Positions 59,443 through 64,000 of a stretch of 64,000 bases of DNA are shown here, in pieces (position 1 is the stretch's first letter; every line of letters begins with the position of its first letter). The stretch comes from Diphasiastrum complanatum (Eukaryota; Streptophyta; Lycopodiopsida; Lycopodiales; Lycopodiaceae): contig CM055112.1 in the NCBI GenBank assembly GCA_029204225.1, forward strand, positions 25,185,922 to 25,249,921. Reading direction: 5' to 3'. Below the pieces are notes generated by a model. The model saw nothing but the letters and a program-made list of their open reading frames with translations. It was not told the origin of the DNA and ran no database searches. Both the position numbers and the translations under genes were made by a program.

Positions 59443-59739
59443 ATGGGTGGTAAAGGAAAACAGACAGTGGATAAAAATAACCCACCTCAAAACAACTTGC
59501 CTTCTGATGAAACGATGGAAGAACTACAGGTTTCAAACCAGCTAGAAAACATACTAAATAAGATGCAAGCCACACAAGATTTGATAGTGGCAATGTTGCA
59601 AGAAATGAGACAAGATCAGCACGAAATGAAACAAAATCGACAAGATGATGAGATGAAATGGACAAGATTGTTTGATGGCCTAGCTGGTAGCCAACAAAAG
59701 ATTGTGGGAGCTGGCCAAAGAAGCTCTGATACCATGTGA
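59443..59739 (+). CDS. Coiled-coil small ORF, antisense to an LTR-element leader
   Basis: ATG at 59443, 98 codons. A charged start (MGGKGKQTVDKNN) is followed by a heptad-like helix (NQLENILNKMQATQDLIVAM and EMRQDQHEMKQNRQDDEMK) and an end GQRSSDTM whose last codons lie in the reverse complement of the primer site GCTCTGATACCA. The TGA stop is inside the LTR. It runs opposite to the element (minus). It could be an antisense ORF carried by the element or part of an unrelated host sequence interrupted by the LTR. The composition is convincing as a protein but the function is unknown. Confidence 0.4.
   Translation: MGGKGKQTVDKNNPPQNNLPSDETMEELQVSNQLENILNKMQATQDLIVAMLQEMRQDQHEMKQNRQDDEMKWTRLFDGLAGSQQKIVGAGQRSSDTM
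59723..59734 (-). promoter_or_regulatory. Primer-binding site, orphan LTR element 2
   Basis: GCTCTGATACCA (TGGTATCAGAGC on the minus strand), immediately followed by TGTGAAG at 59735. Confidence 0.85.
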
Positions 59740-60425
59740 AGTTTTTAGCACGTGTGAACTTCACCACACACCTACAGGATCTTACTGAGGTGTTGTGATT
59801 GGTCAAGGTTGATCAAAGAACAGTATGCTTGAAAAATCTAAGGCAAGAGCACAATGGCATACATCTGATGAAAAAGTCTAACTCTTCACTATGAGAAATG
59901 AATGTCAAAAATAATTCTAAGTGTTAAGTATGGGAAAGAGAAGCTGCTCTCGGGTAGAGAGAGAAAATCAGGCATAGAAAACTCGGGTAGAGAGAGAATG
60001 AGTCCAAAACACCAAAATTTCAATATTCACAATGTGGCAAAATGCCCAGCTTTTCCTACATGAGAGAGATTTGACTTCCTAGTTGCATGGAAAGTCCACT
60101 TAACTGAACGAATTCACCTTCCATAGATTTACATGTGTAACTGCATGCATGTATGTTGCATGTACTGCATGTCAACTCATAAAACTGCCTAGACATGTGT
60201 AGATCACATAAAATACTTTGCATGTTGCATGCACTGATTGCATGTGGCTTGCATGCATACAGTAAGACTTTGCATGCTATCTAAACATCTGCCTGTCATC
60301 ATAATTGAACCTATCTAACTCAAATCCGAACTACACTAGAAGGATATGTGCTCAATTCACACTCCTTTTATATACAACATGAAATTTAGTGGAAATCACC
60401 ATGGACATGGCCCCAAACTCGAGAT
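59735..60425 (-). repeat. 5' LTR next to the primer site, related to the 7.9-kb element
   Basis: TGTGAAGTTTTTAGCACGTG onward. It shares with the LTR at 11592 the AAGCTGCTCT(C)CTCGGGTAGAG block and the second CTCGGGTAGAGAGAGAA copy, with the CACGTG motif near the edge, so both belong to one LTR family. The right boundary is not determined. ATGCATGTATG-type runs occur near 60140-60250. Confidence 0.6.
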
Positions 60426-60427
60426 AG

Positions 60428-60565
60428 GAAGATAATATTTTAATAATCTTCACACAGCACATGAATGATATTTTGAGGGCCAATCAAGAGCACATTAAAG
60501 CAGCTCAGATACGAATGAAGCAATATGTTGACCAAAAACGGATCTTTTGGCTCATTTGCAAGTGA
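60428..60565 (+). pseudogene. Gypsy integrase C-terminal fragment
   Basis: The frame gives HMNDILRANQEHIKAAQIRM followed by KQYVDQKRIFW and a TGA. This is the helix just before the C-terminal GDxV segment of plant gypsy integrases (typically AQxRMKxxADxKR). Only about 45 residues survive. Confidence 0.65.
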
Positions 60566-61375
60566 GAGCTTCTAGCTTCCTTGTGAATGTGAGCCATAGG
60601 GATCTCCATTGCTAGGTCTCATGTGCCCTATCCACATGAATCAATGCTCCATTTACATTGCTTGTACTCTTTCTTTCATTGATAATGTGATTCCATTGAG
60701 ATCTCCATGTTTCTAGCTTTCTATTGATATGCTATCATAATTGTCTTGTACTTTTCTTGCTTCTAGATTTACTTCATTGTTATTGCTATTTGCTTGGGAT
60801 TTGGCACATGACAAGACATTGATGCAGTATATTACTTTAATCCTATCACATTTGAGCTTAAGGGAGAGAGTTAGAAATTAGTTTTGATCTTATGTACAGA
60901 GTTATTTACGGGACTTGCTATACTCAGGGGCATGTCCTGAGTTTTTCGATCGAATTTGGTCGTATTAGGCTCGATGGCAGGTAATAGGCCAGTTTTAGGA
61001 CACTTGCCCTTTTAGGAAGTTTGTGAATACTCTATAATTAAAAATTTCCTTTGTAATACAACTAACTTTTGTTGTGCCATTTTTGAGAGCTTGTGAGGAG
61101 TGGCTACGGTGATTGATTGATGTGATCTACATACTACACTAGATTCTATCAAAATTTTAACTCATATACTAAAATTTTGAGGGCAATATTTTTCTTAAAA
61201 AAAATTGTTTTATCGACCTTAATAAAAGTATATCCTCCAAAAAAATAAGATAGTGTCTTGATTACCATAATCATTGTTTCACCATGTCGATGAAACTTTG
61301 AATGGGCCAAACTTATTTCACTATTCTTGAAGAACTTCAGATAATGGCCTAGTGCATGATCTCCTTGGAATTCAC
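60566..61375 (+). other. Likely gypsy 3' end and LTR start
   Basis: No gene. TAAGGGAGAGAG at 60859-60870 looks like a polypurine tract, and an LTR might begin just after. Its end is not identifiable. Confidence 0.3.
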
Positions 61376-61520
61376 CAGCAGAAGATCTCTACCGCTACCA
61401 CCATTCTGTGTGACAACTTGAGTTGTATTTCACTATCACTGAATCCCAGATTTCATGGCAAATCCTTCAATACTACTCCACAACTGAAATAGTCACAGAC
61501 ATCTTCACCAAAGCGCAATT
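61376..61520 (+). pseudogene. Copia RNase H fragment, second copy
   Basis: Plus-strand pieces LCDNLSCISLSLNPRFHGKS and then TEIVTDIFTKAQF in shifted frames match 44520-44254 on the other strand. Confidence 0.7.
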
Positions 61521-61768
61521 TGTGAAGTGAGATAAAACCTCTTCACGTAAGATGTGAAGTGAGAGAATTTGCGACGTGTTTGTCCGCGTCAACATTCCTG
61601 ATTCGTTGACCGTATATACTATGTATAGTTGTCACAAAAGCTATATAGTTCCAAGTACAACGGCTTACCTAATTAGGTGACAAACATTCAATATAGTTAA
61701 TACACGGATGAAATCTATAAATAGATCATCCAAGCACAGATTATTACGCCTCCATTTTTGGTTGTAAT
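61521..61768 (+). repeat. Copia LTR fragment, second family
   Basis: Matches the reverse complement of 43330-43535 (TTGACCGTATATACTATG and the promoter GAAATCTATAAATAGATC; TATA at about 61715). Most of the LTR's first part is deleted. It ends at a junction with the array-family LTR. Confidence 0.65.
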
Positions 61769-62520
61769 CGAAGAAAGATACCCCGCTATTTTTACTAAAA
61801 TTGAATAAGAATGTTCTTTGTGAGCCTCGACATTAGACGACAACCACTTAAATTCTTCACAAGCACATACTAATTCACAAATTCTGTGGGTAGTAAATTA
61901 GTACCTACTAAAAAAAAGTGAGCAAAACATCTTGCCTTCAGCCTTGTTATGTATTTCAAAGGTCAAATCATTCAATAAATATTGGATACATTAATCCAAA
62001 ACCTAGCTTTCTCCAAACTATTCTAAAATATAAGTAAAAGAAATTGGTACTCCCTTACCTCATATATACAAGGATGAATCATGCAAGTGTATGCCCCATG
62101 AACCATGCACTTTGTATGCCCCTTCCTACTGCACGTAAGTTCCATTAAATAGAAAGACTAACTAACTCTATGACCAAACAATCAACTCTATATTGTGAAA
62201 GTTTGCTAGATATGAGCGTACACGTACTGTCCTCAAACACAACATAGTGACATATGGATACGAAATCCATGCACTCTTATACTCGAATTAAATGAAAATA
62301 GAATAAGGCTAATTTATAAACTAGAGTATCATAGCAAGCGAGTCACAAATCTGCATGGATGTTGCTGTCTAATTTCCAAGGCCCATTACCACACATTAGA
62401 TTTGATTTTGCTAAGATTCAATTATGAGGAGGTATAAGAAACAGATATTGAGATCAAACAATTTATACCTTCAGAGAATTCATGTTGTATTGCACAGAAA
62501 AGAGAGTAAAGCATAGCGGG

Positions 62521-62602
<82 letters not shown>

Positions 62603-62755
62603 TCGAGCGACAGAGATGTAACTAACTACATTCTTATTAAGTGATTAATGAGAGAAGAGCGAACTGCACATACATAAAGAGTGCGAAGTGGTCTAACCGT
62701 CATGTGACGTTTGGGACCTCTCCTTTAACTAGTTATTTAGTCATGTGTGAATGCG
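61769..62755 (-). repeat. Array-family LTR adjoining SAP unit E
   Basis: Reverse complement of about 36390-37340, with a microsatellite expansion at 62524-62602. It sits 3' of the SAP gene as in units B and C. Confidence 0.75.
62524..62602. repeat. (TA)n(GA)n compound microsatellite
   Basis: About 26 TA units followed by about 13 GA units, at the same LTR position as the short (GA)n in unit B (18212) and the CT tract in unit A (5762). Confidence 0.97.
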
Positions 62756-64000
62756 CACATTGTTGTTCTTAACACTTGTGACCTGAAATCTTCAATGCAA
62801 TGAGAAAATACGATAATCTGTGACTGAAAATTCCGCTATAGATATTGCTCAGGTTTCAATAGAATAAGGAAGCTGTTTAAGCAATATTCAACTGTCAATC
62901 ATTCAAATTCTCTCTAACTTTTTAGACTTGACTACAGGATTTGCCTTTGCGATAGCATTGCGCCCGATCGCTTTGTAATCAATTGTACACTGATGCATTT
63001 CAGCGTATCGGAACAATGAGCAAGATACATTTCCGCATCGGCATTTAATTAACCCATACAGTGGAACGCGTTTGCTACAGGAAAAGCAGTGACTACGATC
63101 ATGAGATGCGATAGCTTCTGTTGAAACGCCAGCGGCATGTTTTCCAATGTCAGCAAGCTCAGTATGTGATGCAACTGTAGCTACGTCTCTACCTTCCATC
63201 AGTAAATCAACCGGCCGGGAGGATGTCAATTCGGAGTTTGGTGTTTCTAACGTCGTGGCAGTTCCCTCAAAACTCATTCCAGTGAAGTTGTTGTCTCGCC
63301 TGATGACAGAATTGGATGTGTAACACTTTGAGCACAAGTTCATTGTGTCCTTACTCCCAATAAACCCACATTTATTCGCACAAAGAACAGGCCTTTCAGG
63401 AGCCTGGTGTTGCCTTCCATCATTGTCATGCTTCCAACTTTCCCCAAACATTTATTTGCACCTTAATTACACAACCCTCCGGGAGCTATCTGCTTCACAA
63501 GTACCTGTTCTGCTTTGAAGGCGTGTACATGGACCTAGCAACGAAAGGTTTGCTGGAACCGCTAATTGTGTGCCTTCTTGCACGTGAATACACAATGCAC
63601 TGCGAACAAGGGCAAGGTTTATTGCAACAAGATCTTCGACAGTAGACTAATTGAAGAAAACGAACTCCAACTTGATTTAAGCTTAATATTTACCAAAGCA
63701 TTGACATAAGGTGCATTATAGCCATAGCTTTCAAGACACAACAGATACACAGCAAGGCAAAAACATGAAATCGCGAGCAGGAGAGAACTGAAACCTTCCT
63801 GCAATGGCTCAGTGAGCAGATATCATAGACGACGCATTCCTTCGGCTATGCTCCATCTCATATCACAATTGACGACTAATTATGTGTTTGAGGGTTTCAA
63901 CCTGTTATAGCTATGGCCACCACGTCTTTAGCCCTCAGTTGGAGTGACCATGTGGCAGACCTAACGTCTCTCATTGGCCCCTTAAGAGATTGGAGCCCTC
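62756..64000 (-). repeat. SAP-carrying repeat unit E (runs off the window)
   Basis: Minus-oriented 3' region, SAP frame, leader (frameshifted near 63645) and promoter. The TATA box is mutated: CTATAACAGG at about 63902-63911 instead of CTATAAAAGG. The unit continues beyond 64000. Confidence 0.85.
62903..63451 (-). CDS. A20/AN1 zinc-finger (SAP-like) protein, unit E
   Basis: An intact 182-codon frame ([11 protein letters not shown]...KKLERI, stop), the expected full length. The A20 finger is complete ([20 protein letters not shown]). The AN1 finger keeps C122, C125, C137, C139, C144, H153 and C155, but the first His ligand is replaced by Phe147 (NVSCSLFRY). The TATA box is damaged as well, so this copy is probably silent or non-functional in its AN1 part. 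The leader shares the long ATG-less frame but is frameshifted. Confidence 0.72.
   Translation of the reverse strand: MFGESWKHDNDGRQHQAPERPVLCANKCGFIGSKDTMNLCSKCYTSNSVIRRDNNFTGMSFEGTATTLETPNSELTSSRPVDLLMEGRDVATVASHTELADIGKHAAGVSTEAIASHDRSHCFSCSKRVPLYGLIKCRCGNVSCSLFRYAEMHQCTIDYKAIGRNAIAKANPVVKSKKLERI

Overview
The window is a retrotransposon-dense nuclear segment of a land plant. Pointers are plant-type Ty1/copia and Ty3/gypsy elements, LTRs next to primer-binding sites for plant initiator tRNA-Met, A20/AN1 stress-associated-protein (SAP) genes, a CASP-like membrane protein gene with plant-type splice sites, and long (CT)n/(GA)n/(TA)n tracts. The species cannot be read from the sequence; a seed-free plant such as a fern is possible but is only a guess. 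Almost everything is repeat-derived. Only one locus (CASP-like, 49.7-50.9 kb) looks like an ordinary single-copy host gene, and even that may be incomplete.

Layout: 1-1.9 kb, broken copia pol (-). 2.2-2.75 kb, unidentified host-like exon. 2.7-4.0 kb, minisatellite plus gypsy-type gag fragment. 4.0-5.9 kb, SAP unit A (+, broken). 5.9-7.6 kb, AT-rich degenerate repeat. 7.94-12.30 kb, copia element (-) with both LTRs and an intact gag-protease-integrase frame but no reverse transcriptase. 12.3-15.1 kb, SAP upstream remnant and AT-rich repeat. 15.2-18.4 kb, copia LTR/gag remnants with two giant (CT)n tracts. 18.4-20.3 kb, SAP unit B (-). 21.0-32.4 kb, a nest in which a gypsy element (LTR, three tandem primer-site copies, gag, protease) is joined to a decayed copia (+), itself split by a 1.3-kb miniature LTR element. 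32.4-35.1 kb, SAP unit C (+), mirror image of B. 35.1-41.2 kb, tandem LTR-gag array. 41.2-42.4 kb, solo LTR with target duplication. 42.4-45.7 kb, copia and gypsy fragments and minisatellite. 45.7-48.2 kb, SAP unit D (+) fused to the 3' exons of an unknown gene. 48.7-49.1 kb, palindromic GACGTC repeat. 49.7-50.9 kb, CASP-like gene. 51-61 kb, mostly low-information sequence with two orphan LTRs next to primer-binding sites. 61.4-64 kb, copia fragments and SAP unit E (-), running off the window.

The most interesting theme is a dispersed, at least five-copy segment carrying an A20/AN1 zinc-finger gene with its own TATA promoter, long leader and a fixed downstream LTR fragment. It has been multiplied along with the retroelements. 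Only unit D keeps all eight zinc ligands, and its C-terminus has been replaced by an unrelated, spliced gene fragment. A second notable item is the miniature LTR element at 27.2-28.5 kb, whose primer site matches the anticodon arm of initiator tRNA-Met (half-tRNA priming) rather than the 3' end used by its neighbours.
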